NCBI RefSeq assembly: GCF_008974225.1
Contig: NZ_BKZR01000010.1
Location: forward strand, 26,134 to 90,133
Length of the DNA: 64,000 nt
Source of the DNA: Weizmannia acidilactici
GTDB lineage: Bacteria; Bacillota; Bacilli; Bacillales; Bacillaceae_C
Reading direction: 5' to 3'
Position 1 is the stretch's first letter. Every line of letters begins with the position of its first letter. The translations under genes and the position numbers were made by a program. The notes under the pieces were generated by a model. That model did not search any database. It saw nothing but the letters and a program-made list of their open reading frames with translations, and was not told the origin of the DNA. Of this stretch, positions 7,961 through 17,158 are shown one piece after another.

Positions 7961-8731
7961 TTATTTGCTTCCCTGGCCCGCAGACGTGTCTTCAGAAGCC
8001 TGGTTTTGTTTGGATTGGCTGTTGCCGGAGGTTGCATCCGGAAGTTGGACATCGCTGACTGGTTTATTGAAATAGTTTTCCGGATTGACTGCAACATCGT
8101 CTTTGCGGATTTCAAAGTGGAGATGCGTGCCTGCTGCTTTGTTCAGTTCGCTTTGGCCGGCTTTTGCAAGTAGTTGGCCTTGTTTTACTGCATCCCCTTC
8201 TTTAACGGCAATGTCTTTCACCGATTGATATTCGGTGACGACACCTTTATCATGTTCCACTTCAATGACATTCCCTAAAACTGCATCTTCCTGCACTTTT
8301 GTTACCGTTCCGCTCATTGCCGCGACAACATCAAAAGATTTGCCGTTTGTCATCGTAATGTCAATGCCCTGGTTCGGCTGGTAAGTGTTTTCGTATACGA
8401 CAAGTGCAGCTTCCTGATCTTTCACCGATGCGTTCGGATCGTAAAATTTCTTCTCGATTTTAGCCATTTCAGGATGTTTCACCGGCATTTTGAAATTTTC
8501 AACCGCTTTATTGACTTCTATTGCCCGGTTTTCGGAATTCTTCTGGCTGATGGATGTGTCACTCGAGAATTTTTCTTTCGCCGAATTGCTTCCCAGCGAT
8601 TGGTACCAAATAATCCCGGCAATTAACAGCGCCGCGCTGGCTAAGTAGAGCGCAGGATATACCCAGCGTTTTTTTAAGAAATTTTTTATGTTCTTTGGTT
8701 GAGAAGGCCGTTTCTTTTCTTCCTCTCTCAT
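7961..8731 (-). CDS. spoIIQ: Forespore membrane protein SpoIIQ, degenerate LytM/M23 domain
   Basis: Forespore half of the SpoIIQ-SpoIIIAH channel needed for engulfment and late forespore gene expression. It has 256 residues: a basic N-terminus, one membrane segment (about 25-43), a linker, then an M23 domain (about 105-225) in the intermembrane space. The first zinc-binding position is Asn120 (NQGIDI) where active M23 peptidases have His, while the second motif THLHFEI is intact. The B. subtilis protein is likewise degenerate at this site, so a scaffold role is likely. The ATG at 8731 has GAGGTG six bases upstream. It carries its own candidate sigma-F promoter and terminator. Confidence 0.93.
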   Translation of the reverse strand: MREEEKKRPSQPKNIKNFLKKRWVYPALYLASAALLIAGIIWYQSLGSNSAKEKFSSDTSISQKNSENRAIEVNKAVENFKMPVKHPEMAKIEKKFYDPNASVKDQEAALVVYENTYQPNQGIDITMTNGKSFDVVAAMSGTVTKVQEDAVLGNVIEVEHDKGVVTEYQSVKDIAVKEGDAVKQGQLLAKAGQSELNKAAGTHLHFEIRKDDVAVNPENYFNKPVSDVQLPDATSGNSQSKQNQASEDTSAGQGSK

Positions 8732-8750
8732 TTTCATCACCTCAGCAACC

Positions 8751-8779
8751 ATTCTGAACATTTCTTTATTTGTTTATAC
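8751..8779 (-). promoter_or_regulatory. Candidate sigma-F promoter of spoIIQ
   Basis: On the minus strand, GTATA (complement of 8775-8779), a 15-bp spacer, then GTTCAGAAT (complement of 8751-8759). This resembles the sigma-F/sigma-G class (GYATA and GGNNANAAT). The start codon would follow only about 13 bases after the expected transcription start. spoIIR has the same spacing. Confidence 0.4.
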
Positions 8780-8817
8780 ATAGATTTTAAAAAATTTTTA
8801 AGACGCTGCTCCCCGGG

Positions 8818-9828
8818 TTATTTTTCCGCCAGCATGCGGGGATTGACAATGGCATCAATCGGTACGATCTCCACTCCTTTATAATAATACGTAACAATGG
8901 CTTTATAATCCTTTCCTTCCTTCGCCATACCGTTTGCGCCATATTGGCTCATGCCGACACCGTGCCCGTAACCTTTCGTGGTGACCACAATTTCATTGCC
9001 TTTTCTGACCCATGTAAAATCCGACGAAGGAAGGCTGAGTTTATCCCTGACCTGCCTGCCGGTAAAGACATTGCCGGCGATTTGGATTTTTGCAACCCTT
9101 TTCCCTTTTGTCCTGGATAAAACGGTGCCCATATCGTTGGAAGAAAGTTTGATCCCGAGCTTTTGTTCAAAAACAGGCACAGATATGACCGTTTCTTTTT
9201 TAAATTTTGGTGAAGTTTTATCCCACGGGCTTTTAACGCTTTTTAAATAAGGAACCGGGTTTGTCCAGTAATCTTCCGCATTTTCCGTATAGCCGTTGCT
9301 TGTGGAAAAGAAGGCCGCGTCAATCGGCTTGTTGTGGTAGGTGATAATTTCCCCTTTTGTGGCTGAAACTGCTTTTTTGATCTTATTTAATTTTGCCCGG
9401 TACTGTTTTCCCCAAATCTTTTTCAGCTCATCATTGCTTAAATATACTTGGTCATTTACCGTATCTGTTACATCGGCATTTTGCGGTAAATCGCTGTTGC
9501 CGCCGTATAACAGCCGGTTCACAATGAATGTGCGCGCCGTCAATGCCTGAGCTTTCAACGCTTCCATCCTGAACTGTGCCGGCATTTCCGCAGCGACAAC
9601 ACCTGCTACATAGTCTTCCATCGGCATTCGGTCAATCTTTTTTTCCATGCTTCTATACACTGACACTTGGATTGAATCCGTTTCTTTCTCTCCCTTTGGC
9701 TGTTTTTTTTCATTTAATTTCCCGCTGGCTTTTTCGTTCTGGAACGGAAGAACAACAAGGGCGGGGATGAGAAAGGAAAAGGCGAGAACGAGGATGGATG
9801 CAATGATAACGGGTTTGATTGGTTTCAT
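8818..9828 (-). CDS. spoIID: Stage II sporulation lytic transglycosylase SpoIID
   Basis: Mother-cell peptidoglycan hydrolase of the SpoIID-SpoIIM-SpoIIP engulfment machine. It cleaves glycan strands freed of stem peptides. It has 336 residues: one N-terminal membrane segment (about 8-29), then the SpoIID domain. The catalytic Glu is Glu81 in AGVVAAEMPAQF, and the GYGHGVGMSQYGA motif is intact near the C-terminus. I chose the ATG at 9828 because GGAGG lies eight bases upstream; ATGs further upstream lack one. It sits downstream of murAA, separated by a terminator, and has a candidate sigma-E promoter. Confidence 0.96.
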   Translation of the reverse strand: MKPIKPVIIASILVLAFSFLIPALVVLPFQNEKASGKLNEKKQPKGEKETDSIQVSVYRSMEKKIDRMPMEDYVAGVVAAEMPAQFRMEALKAQALTARTFIVNRLLYGGNSDLPQNADVTDTVNDQVYLSNDELKKIWGKQYRAKLNKIKKAVSATKGEIITYHNKPIDAAFFSTSNGYTENAEDYWTNPVPYLKSVKSPWDKTSPKFKKETVISVPVFEQKLGIKLSSNDMGTVLSRTKGKRVAKIQIAGNVFTGRQVRDKLSLPSSDFTWVRKGNEIVVTTKGYGHGVGMSQYGANGMAKEGKDYKAIVTYYYKGVEIVPIDAIVNPRMLAEK

Positions 9829-9872
9829 GCCTGATGCCTCCATATGTTTAGGTGGTGGAAAACCTATACTCC

Positions 9873-9901
9873 AACTTATGGCTTTGGACAAGCATTTATG
9901 A
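9873..9901 (-). promoter_or_regulatory. Candidate sigma-E promoter of spoIID
   Basis: On the minus strand, TCATAAA (complement of 9895-9901), a 14-bp spacer, and CATAAGTT (complement of 9873-9880), close to the sigma-E pattern (ATA-containing -35, CATACA-T -10). It lies about 45 bp before the chosen start. Confidence 0.45.
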
Positions 9902-9971
9902 ATAAAAAGTCAGGAGGCGGCAGGGTTTAAAATTTGCCTAAGGCGTCCATACTGGAAATATGGCTTCAGGT

Positions 9972-10005
9972 AAAAAAAAACCCTGCACATGGGGAATATG
10001 TACAG
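9972..10005 (-). terminator. Terminator of murAA
   Basis: Minus-strand stem CTGTACAT/ATGTGCAG (complements of 9998-10005 and 9983-9990; one G-U pair) followed by U9 from the A9 tract at 9972-9980. Confidence 0.8.
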
Positions 10006-10020
10006 AGATTTTTATCCAAA

Positions 10021-11334
10021 CTAGAGATTGGCGTCGGCAACCATTTGATTTTGATTAGCCAGCATAACTTCCGCTTCATCGTCGACTCTTTCAATGTCTG
10101 CCCCAAGTGCAGCCAGTTTGAGATGGAAGTCCAAATATCCGCGGTCAAGGTGTTTTAATTCTGTTACACGGGTAATGCCTTTTGCAGCCAGACCCGCAAT
10201 AATCAAAGCAGCAGCAGCCCTTAAATCGGTGGCAGCAACTTCAGCGCCCTGCAAATTGCAAGGACCGTTCACAATGACGGATCGCCCTTCTATTTTCAAA
10301 TCAGCATTCATGCGCCGGAATTCTTCCACGTGCATGAAGCGGTTTTCAAATACGGTTTCCGTAATGACGCTTGTTCCTTTGGCACACAAAAGTAATGCCA
10401 TCATTTGCGATTGCATATCAGTCGGAAAACCCGGATACGGCATCGTTTTAATATCTACAGCTTTCAGTTCTTCAGGGCCGATCACCCTGACCCCGTTTTC
10501 TTCTTCAATCACCGTTACGCCCATTTCCTCGAGCTTCGCAATTAAGGAAGAAATATGTTCCGGCACTGCCCCTTTTACCAATACATTCCCTTTTGTGATT
10601 GCAGCAGCAACCATGAACGTCCCTGCTTCAATCCGGTCAGGTATGATGGTATGATCAGCAGCGTATAGCTTCTTTACACCTTCTATTTTAATGGTTCCTG
10701 TGCCGGCGCCTTTTACATTTGCGCCCATTTCATTTAAAAAGTTGGCCAGGTCGACAATTTCAGGTTCTTTAGCGCAATTCTCTATGATTGTCTGCCCGTC
10801 GGCCAACGATGCAGCCATCATAATGTTCTGGGTCGCACCGACACTTGGAAAATCAAGGTAAATTTTTGCTCCATGCAAACGGTCGGGCACGGTGGCTTCA
10901 ATAAAGCCGTTTCCTACATTTACTTTTGCCCCCATCGCTTCAAAACCTTTTAAGTGCAGGTCAATAGGGCGGGAGCCGATTGCACAGCCTCCCGGCAATG
11001 CCACTCTCGCCTTTCCGGTTCTCGCCAATAATGGGCCCAACACTAAAAAAGATGCGCGCATTTTGCGGACATATTCAAACGGTGTTTCAACCGATAACTC
11101 CCTTGATGCATCTACAGTGATTTTATTTTCATGAAACGATACACCAGCATTCAGGTGGCGCAGTACTTCGCTGATTGTAAATACATCGGAGAGTTTTGGT
11201 ACATCACGTATAATGCTTTTTCCTTCACTTGCCAATAATGATGCAGCGATCACAGGCAGTACGGCATTCTTTGCGCCCTCTACTTGTACGGTGCCTTGAA
11301 GCCTGTTCCCGCCGCGGACGATGATCTTTTCCAA
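10021..11334 (-). CDS. murAA: UDP-N-acetylglucosamine 1-carboxyvinyltransferase MurAA
   Basis: First committed step of peptidoglycan synthesis: transfers enolpyruvate from PEP to UDP-GlcNAc. It has 437 residues. The active-site loop PGGCAIGSRP places the fosfomycin-sensitive cysteine at Cys117, and VEGAKNAVLPVIAA binds substrate. This is the main paralogue by position (ywmB-murAA-spoIID); a second, murAB, lies at 35008-36294. The ATG at 11334 follows a GGAGGGGA-type ribosome binding site. ywmB is 32 bp upstream, so the two may be cotranscribed. Confidence 0.96.
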   Translation of the reverse strand: MEKIIVRGGNRLQGTVQVEGAKNAVLPVIAASLLASEGKSIIRDVPKLSDVFTISEVLRHLNAGVSFHENKITVDASRELSVETPFEYVRKMRASFLVLGPLLARTGKARVALPGGCAIGSRPIDLHLKGFEAMGAKVNVGNGFIEATVPDRLHGAKIYLDFPSVGATQNIMMAASLADGQTIIENCAKEPEIVDLANFLNEMGANVKGAGTGTIKIEGVKKLYAADHTIIPDRIEAGTFMVAAAITKGNVLVKGAVPEHISSLIAKLEEMGVTVIEEENGVRVIGPEELKAVDIKTMPYPGFPTDMQSQMMALLLCAKGTSVITETVFENRFMHVEEFRRMNADLKIEGRSVIVNGPCNLQGAEVAATDLRAAAALIIAGLAAKGITRVTELKHLDRGYLDFHLKLAALGADIERVDDEAEVMLANQNQMVADANL

Positions 11335-11366
11335 GAGTATTCCCCTCCGCGTCCATATTCTCTATA

Positions 11367-12107
11367 TTAATATTCAATCGTAATGATAGGTGTGCCAATT
11401 ACGACTGTTGTCTTACCGCCCAAACCGCTGTTTCTTAAGCCGATTTGCACATTCATTTCCCTTTTTTTTACAGCTAAGTCTTCCGAAAACTTCGGCGAGT
11501 ATCCGGAAACCGCATAAAAATTTTTTTCTTCCATTGTTTCAATTTCTGTAGCATCAAGACGTTTCAGCAATGCCTTTTTTTCATACAACAAAACATTATC
11601 AATTTTATCACTGAATTCGCCTTTGATACAAGAGAAAACCATGGGTTTTTCCGCATAAAGTATACCTGTCCGGTCTGACACAAGTTGATTGATTTTGCGC
11701 ATTTCTGCTTCGTCCCAGCCTTGCCCTTCCACTTCGTAAATTAAATACGAACCGGATTTGCGATTTGTAAGGGTCGACATGAATTTTACGGTTTCGACAT
11801 AATGGCTTTTTGCCAACTTGCCCACAAGCATCTTTGAATGCCTGTCCTTTTCGAATTGCCATTGCATTTCAGGGAAATGTCTTTGCAATTCCCGCACCTT
11901 TTCATTCCAACCTTCCGGCGAAAGCTGGCCAAGGGTTTCTCTCGTATATAAAGACCATCCAGTCACTTTGCCACCCATCTGTTCAACGGACTGCTGAAAC
12001 AGCTGTAATTGACCTGTAAAATGGGCTGCATTTGTCTTATTCCCCATTACAATCAGTGCCAAACTAACCGCAACAATTACCGGCCAAATGATTCCTAATT
12101 TTCTCAT
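11367..12107 (-). CDS. ywmB: YwmB-family protein, membrane-anchored or secreted
   Basis: A 246-residue protein of the YwmB family, found in sporeformers upstream of murAA and spoIID. It has a short N-terminal hydrophobic signal or anchor (about 5-27) and a mixed alpha/beta exported domain without catalytic motifs. The structure-based name (TATA-box-binding-like fold) does not imply DNA binding. Its function is unknown; the neighbours point to the cell wall or engulfment. GGGGGAAAG precedes the ATG at 12107. About 195 bp of AT-rich DNA lie upstream; no clear promoter was found. Confidence 0.8.
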   Translation of the reverse strand: MRKLGIIWPVIVAVSLALIVMGNKTNAAHFTGQLQLFQQSVEQMGGKVTGWSLYTRETLGQLSPEGWNEKVRELQRHFPEMQWQFEKDRHSKMLVGKLAKSHYVETVKFMSTLTNRKSGSYLIYEVEGQGWDEAEMRKINQLVSDRTGILYAEKPMVFSCIKGEFSDKIDNVLLYEKKALLKRLDATEIETMEEKNFYAVSGYSPKFSEDLAVKKREMNVQIGLRNSGLGGKTTVVIGTPIITIEY

Positions 12108-12301
12108 CTTCTTTCCCCCTCTCCCTTATTAAAAGTGTTAACAAGAGAGCATGGGGACATACGAGGTAAATGTCGTCAAGTTTTGACACTCTATACATTA
12201 GTATAATGAATTTTGTCTAAAAAAGCATAACTAAATTGTAGACAATATATGATTTTTTGGGAACAGGAAAAATGAACCATTTATTGGCCTTGTTAAAGGG
12301 G

Positions 12302-12553
12302 TTATCCTGCAAAAATAAAATGAAATAATAAGGGTAGGTGTTGCGCCCAAAGTAAATAATCGAGAAAAAAATTGCTGACGCTGTACCCGATTGCGACTGA
12401 AAGAAAAATATACAGCAGTTTTGCCTGGATCACGCGGTTTTTCTTCAAAATCTTTTCAATGTTGATAGCTTGAAGGATCCAAAAAGTCATACCGATGAAA
12501 AATAAATTGGTAATGATGCTGATTACGGCCTGTGTCCCGAAACCGGCTGTCAT
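12302..12553 (-). CDS. ywzB: DUF1146 membrane protein YwzB
   Basis: An 83-residue protein with two membrane segments (about 8-28 and 45-65) separated by a short basic loop (KILKKNRVIQAKL). This matches the DUF1146/YwzB family that follows the ATP synthase operon in Bacillus. I chose the ATG at 12553 because AGGAGTG lies eight bases upstream; the 20 codons before it are not conserved. Its function is unknown. The strong atp terminator at 12676-12711 separates it from atpC, so it probably has its own promoter. Confidence 0.8.
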   Translation of the reverse strand: MTAGFGTQAVISIITNLFFIGMTFWILQAINIEKILKKNRVIQAKLLYIFLSVAIGYSVSNFFLDYLLWAQHLPLLFHFIFAG

Positions 12554-12670
12554 CGGCACCCACTCCTTTCCCGAAAAATGGGCCGTATCTGGTTGACTTT
12601 TCCCGGCCACCAATACGTGCCGCCTTGCACACAGGGCTTTTTTTCATAAAAGCCCCGCAAATTTTGCACT

Positions 12671-12711
12671 CAAATAAAAACACCTTCCGAAAAAAAACAG
12701 AAGGTGTTTTT
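12671..12711 (-). terminator. Terminator of the ATP synthase operon
   Basis: Perfect 12-bp stem AAAAACACCTTC with its complement (12676-12687 and 12700-12711), twelve-base A-rich loop, then a U-rich tail on the minus strand. It lies 48 bp after the atpC stop. Confidence 0.93.
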
Positions 12712-12758
12712 ATTTTTTATGCAGCTTATATGACTGCCTGCATCAAGCAGAACAGTTC

Positions 12759-13163
12759 TTATCTTGAATGATGATAAACATCAATACGGTTTATTGCGCG
12801 TTTTAACGCCAATTCCGCCCGTTTGAAATCAATATCATCCTGATGGGACTGCAACCTGCGCTCTGCACGTTGTTTCGCTTCTTCAGCACGCCGGATATCA
12901 ATTTGTTCCGGTGTTTCGGCAGCCTGGGCCAAAATGGTCACCTGGTCCGACCGTACTTCCAAAATGCCGCCGCTGACTGCGACCAAGTCCTCTTGTTCGC
13001 CTTTTTTAAATCGGACGGCCCCGATTTCAAGCGGCGCAACCAATGGAATATGCCCATACAATATTCCGAGCTCGCCGCTTTTGGCCTTTGCAATTACCAT
13101 TTCCACTTCACCATGGTATACCGGGCCGTCTGGAGTGACAACACTGGCTTCATATGTCCTCAT
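12759..13163 (-). CDS. atpC: ATP synthase F1 subunit epsilon
   Basis: Subunit of the central stalk that couples and regulates F1. It has 134 residues: an N-terminal beta-sandwich (about 1-85, including VTPDGPVYHGEVEMVI) and a C-terminal helical hairpin (about 90-134) with the many Arg and Glu residues usual for the regulatory helices. It is the last gene of the operon, 22 bp after atpD, and is followed by a strong terminator. GGAGGAAG precedes the ATG. Confidence 0.97.
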   Translation of the reverse strand: MRTYEASVVTPDGPVYHGEVEMVIAKAKSGELGILYGHIPLVAPLEIGAVRFKKGEQEDLVAVSGGILEVRSDQVTILAQAAETPEQIDIRRAEEAKQRAERRLQSHQDDIDFKRAELALKRAINRIDVYHHSR

Positions 13164-13185
13164 TTTGCTTCCTCCTGGTCCCGTA

Positions 13186-14607
13186 TTATACTTTTACTCC
13201 CATGGCTTCCGCTTTTTTCACAACATCCTCGATCGGGCCTACGAGGCGGAAGGCATCTTCAGGAAGATGGTCATATTTCCCTTCCAAAATTTCTTTAAAG
13301 CCGCGTACTGTTTCTTTAACCGGCACATAAGAACCCGGCTGGCCGGTAAATTGTTCCGCGACGTGGAAGTTTTGCGACAGGAAGAACTGGATCCGGCGTG
13401 CACGGTGAACGACCAGTTTGTCGTCTTCACTCAATTCGTCCATACCCAAAATGGCGATAATATCCTGCAGTTCACGGTAACGCTGCAGCGTCGCCTGAAC
13501 CTGACGGGCGACTTTGTAGTGCTCTTCACCGACAATTTCAGGGGCTAAAGCGCGGGAAGTGGAAGCGAGCGGATCCACTGCCGGATAAATCCCCATTTCC
13601 GATAACCGGCGTTCAAGGTTTGTTGTTGCATCCAAGTGTGCGAATGTTGTCGCCGGAGCCGGGTCTGTATAGTCGTCAGCCGGTACATAAATCGCCTGAA
13701 TGGATGTGATGGAACCTTTTGTCGTCGAAGTAATCCGTTCCTGCAATTGGCCCATTTCCGTTGCAAGCGTCGGCTGGTAACCAACAGCGGAAGGCATGCG
13801 TCCGAGAAGCGCGGAAACTTCAGAACCGGCCTGTGTGAAACGGAAAATGTTATCAATAAACAGCAATACGTCCTGCCCTTGTTCATCACGGAAATATTCA
13901 GCCATTGTTAAACCGGTTAAAGCAACCCGCATACGTGCACCAGGCGGCTCGTTCATTTGCCCGAACACCATGGCGGTTTTGTTGATAACGCCGGAGTCTT
14001 TCATTTCATAGTAAAGGTCGTTTCCTTCACGTGTGCGTTCCCCTACGCCGGCAAATACGGAAATACCGCCGTGCTCCTGGGCAACGTTATGGATCAATTC
14101 CTGAATCAAAACGGTTTTGCCGACACCGGCACCACCGAATAACCCGATTTTTCCGCCTTTGATGTAAGGGGCCAAAAGGTCAACGACTTTAATGCCGGTT
14201 TCAAGAATTTCAACTTGCGTTGACAACTGTTCAAATGAAGGCGCCGGTTTTTGGATCGGATCGCGGCGGACGTCACCTTTAAGTTCTCCATCAAGGTCAA
14301 TGACTTCACCGAGTACGTTAAATACACGGCCAAGCGTTGCTTCCCCTACCGGCACAGAAATAGGGGCACCCGTATCCACCACTTCCATGCCGCGCCTGAT
14401 GCCATCTGTTGAAGACATCGCAACCGTACGGACGGCATCATCGCCCAAGTGTAATGCAACTTCCAGCGTGACATTGATATCGACTTCATCGGAACTTTTT
14501 GCTTTATAGTTAATTTTTAATGCGTTATAAATGTCAGGGAGCTGACCGTTTTCAAACTTTACGTCAACTACCGGACCCATTACTTGCAGAACATGTCCAA
14601 TGCTCAT
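13186..14607 (-). CDS. atpD: ATP synthase F1 subunit beta
   Basis: Catalytic subunit of F1. It has 473 residues from the ATG at 14607, which has AGGAGGG six bases upstream; the 17 codons before it are not part of known AtpD. The Walker A motif is GGAGVGKT (158-165); the catalytic region GERTREGND, the Walker B strand with VLLFIDNIFRFTQAG and the conserved DELSEEDK-like segment (here DELSEDDK) follow. It lies between atpG and atpC. Nothing unusual is seen. Confidence 0.98.
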   Translation of the reverse strand: MSIGHVLQVMGPVVDVKFENGQLPDIYNALKINYKAKSSDEVDINVTLEVALHLGDDAVRTVAMSSTDGIRRGMEVVDTGAPISVPVGEATLGRVFNVLGEVIDLDGELKGDVRRDPIQKPAPSFEQLSTQVEILETGIKVVDLLAPYIKGGKIGLFGGAGVGKTVLIQELIHNVAQEHGGISVFAGVGERTREGNDLYYEMKDSGVINKTAMVFGQMNEPPGARMRVALTGLTMAEYFRDEQGQDVLLFIDNIFRFTQAGSEVSALLGRMPSAVGYQPTLATEMGQLQERITSTTKGSITSIQAIYVPADDYTDPAPATTFAHLDATTNLERRLSEMGIYPAVDPLASTSRALAPEIVGEEHYKVARQVQATLQRYRELQDIIAILGMDELSEDDKLVVHRARRIQFFLSQNFHVAEQFTGQPGSYVPVKETVRGFKEILEGKYDHLPEDAFRLVGPIEDVVKKAEAMGVKV

Positions 14608-14682
14608 ACTGTTCCCTCCTAACTTGCGTGATGGGGCATGCCGGACCCGTCTTGGCAAAAGAGCGGTTTGCCAAAGCGGAAA

Positions 14683-15540
14683 TTATTCCAGTGCTGCTGC
14701 TCCACCGACGATTTCCGTAATTTCCTGTGTAATCGATGCCTGGCGGGCACGGTTATAGGTCAATGTCAACGTATCGATTAATTCTGTTGCATTATCCGTA
14801 GCATTTCTCATTGCCGTCATGCGCGCCGCATGCTCACTCGCCTTACTGTCCAAAAGCGCCCCGTAAATCAGGCTTTCAGCATATTGCGGCAACAGGACAT
14901 TCAGGATCTCCTTTGGAGACGGTTCAAATTCGTAGGAAATTAAGCGGTTTGTAGTCGTTACATCTGTAAGCGGCAATAGCTTTTTCTCCATAACTTTCTG
15001 GGTAATCGTATTGACAAAATGGTTGTAATATAAGTACAATTCGTCAAATGTCCCGTCTTCATACATTGCTACTGTTTTCTTTGTAATATTTTCAATATCC
15101 GCAAATGTCGGATGGTCCGCCAAGCCAACAATATGCAGCACAACATTCATCTTTAAACGCCTGAAAAATTCATATCCTGTACGCCCAACAACGATAATCG
15201 CATACTCGTCATCGGATTGATGGCGTTCCCGTATGGTTTGGGTAACAAGCCTTAAAACATTGCTGTTAAATGCACCGGCCAGTCCCCGGTCTGACGTGAT
15301 GACGAAATAACCTGTCTTTTTAACAGGGCGGGAAACAAGCATCGGGTGCTGGGCGCCGCTTGTCCCCTTTGAAATGCTGACAACCACATCCTGCATTTTT
15401 TCCATATATGGGACAAACGACTTGGCAGACATTTCGGCACGGTTCAGTTTTGCGGCCGACACCATCTGCATTGCCTTCGTAATTTGGCTTGTTTTTTGCG
15501 TTGAGTTAATTCGGGTTTTGATATCGCGTAAGGATGCCAC
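14683..15540 (-). CDS. atpG: ATP synthase F1 subunit gamma
   Basis: Rotor shaft of F1. It has 285 residues with the conserved N-terminal helix (LRDIKTRINSTQKTSQITKAM, split here as residues 4-24) and the C-terminal helix (ELIDTLTLTYNRARQASITQEI) that together form the coiled coil inside the hexamer. The central SDRGLAGAFN motif is present. The start is GTG at 15540, preceded by AAGGGTGGTG. It lies 77 bp after atpA. Confidence 0.97.
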   Translation of the reverse strand: MASLRDIKTRINSTQKTSQITKAMQMVSAAKLNRAEMSAKSFVPYMEKMQDVVVSISKGTSGAQHPMLVSRPVKKTGYFVITSDRGLAGAFNSNVLRLVTQTIRERHQSDDEYAIIVVGRTGYEFFRRLKMNVVLHIVGLADHPTFADIENITKKTVAMYEDGTFDELYLYYNHFVNTITQKVMEKKLLPLTDVTTTNRLISYEFEPSPKEILNVLLPQYAESLIYGALLDSKASEHAARMTAMRNATDNATELIDTLTLTYNRARQASITQEITEIVGGAAALE

Positions 15541-15617
15541 TTGAGCTTCACCACCCTTGTGAGTTAATCAGGATTTCAATATTGCTGATTGAAATCCTTC
15601 ATCTATGTGTTTACCCT

Positions 15618-17135
15618 TTAAGATTGCTGCACGGAAACGACGAACGTCTTCTTGAACTCCGTGATCGCGTTTTCCATGTCTTCATCAGCAGGAAGATTTC
15701 CGGTTGTACGGATTTCCTCCAGCAGAGAAGCGCGGTTTTGGTCGAGCCAAGCATAGAATTCGGATTCAAAACGGAGAATATCTTCAACCGGAATGTCATC
15801 CAGGAATCCTTTTGTCAAAGCATAGAGAATGCATACTTGTTTTTCGACTTTAATTGGCTTGTTCAAATCCTGTTTCAACACTTCAACGGTGCGCTGTCCG
15901 CGTGCCAGTTTTGCCTGGGTTGCTTTATCCAGATCCGAACCAAATTGGGCGAATGATTCAAGTTCACGGTAGGAAGCCAAGTCAAGGCGCAAAGTACCGG
16001 AAACTTTTTTCATTGCCTTAATTTGCGCAGCGCCGCCGACACGGGATACGGACAAACCTGCGTTAATCGCCGGGCGCACACCGGAGAAGAACAGGTCGGA
16101 CTGCAGGAAGATCTGGCCGTCTGTAATGGAAATGACGTTTGTCGGAATATATGCCGAAATATCACCGGCCTGTGTTTCAACAAACGGCAGCGCAGTCAAC
16201 GAACCTCCGCCCAGCCGGTCACTCAATTTTGCAGCACGCTCAAGCAGGCGGGAGTGCAAATAGAATACATCACCAGGATACGCTTCACGGCCCGGCGGAC
16301 GACGCAGCAGCAGGGAAAGTTCGCGGTATGCGACAGCCTGCTTGGATAAGTCATCATAGACAACCAATACGTGTTTGCCGTTATACATGAATTCTTCACC
16401 CATCGCAACACCGGCGTACGGCGCCAGGTATTGCAGCGGAGCCGGCTGGGACGCGGAAGCTGTAACAACAATCGTATAATCCAAAGCACCGAATTTGCGG
16501 AAGGTTTCAACTGTACTGCGGACCGTCGATTCTTTTTGCCCGATCGCAACATAAATACAAATCATATTTTGGTCTTTTTGGTTCAAAATCGTATCCACCG
16601 CAATGGTCGTTTTACCGGTTTGGCGGTCTCCGATGATCAATTCCCGCTGGCCGCGGCCAATCGGTACAAGCGCATCGATCGCCTTAATCCCCGTTTGGAG
16701 CGGTTCGCTTACCGATTTCCGATCCATAACGCCAGGCGCTTTTGCCTCAATCGGGCGTGTTTTCGTTGTATTAATCGGGCCAAGGCCGTCAACCGGCTGG
16801 CCGAGCGGGTTTACAACGCGGCCGATCAGCTCTTCGCCTACCGGAACCTGCATAATCCGCCCGGTCCTTCTCACTTCATCGCCTTCATGTATCTCGCGGT
16901 AAGGTCCCAAAATAATGATCCCGACATTGCTTTCTTCAAGGTTTTGGGCAAGCCCCATTACCCCGTTTGAAAACTCCAGCAGTTCTCCGGACATTGCATT
17001 GTCAAGTCCGTGAGCACGTGCAATCCCGTCACCAACTTCGATAACGGTACCGACATCGCTAACTTCAATTTCAGACTGGTAATTTTCAATCTGTTTTTTG
17101 ATCAGCAAGCTGATTTCTTCAGCTTTTATGCTCAT
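15618..17135 (-). CDS. atpA: ATP synthase F1 subunit alpha
   Basis: Non-catalytic nucleotide-binding subunit of F1. It has 505 residues with Walker A GDRQTGKT (169-176), the PGREAYPGDVFYLHSRLLERAA segment (cited here only in part) around residues 280-305, and the conserved SVSRVGGAAQ motif. GGTGCTGG precedes the ATG. It follows atpH by 23 bp. Confidence 0.98.
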   Translation of the reverse strand: MSIKAEEISLLIKKQIENYQSEIEVSDVGTVIEVGDGIARAHGLDNAMSGELLEFSNGVMGLAQNLEESNVGIIILGPYREIHEGDEVRRTGRIMQVPVGEELIGRVVNPLGQPVDGLGPINTTKTRPIEAKAPGVMDRKSVSEPLQTGIKAIDALVPIGRGQRELIIGDRQTGKTTIAVDTILNQKDQNMICIYVAIGQKESTVRSTVETFRKFGALDYTIVVTASASQPAPLQYLAPYAGVAMGEEFMYNGKHVLVVYDDLSKQAVAYRELSLLLRRPPGREAYPGDVFYLHSRLLERAAKLSDRLGGGSLTALPFVETQAGDISAYIPTNVISITDGQIFLQSDLFFSGVRPAINAGLSVSRVGGAAQIKAMKKVSGTLRLDLASYRELESFAQFGSDLDKATQAKLARGQRTVEVLKQDLNKPIKVEKQVCILYALTKGFLDDIPVEDILRFESEFYAWLDQNRASLLEEIRTTGNLPADEDMENAITEFKKTFVVSVQQS

Positions 17136-17158
17136 AAATCCAGCACCTCATTTCCCAC

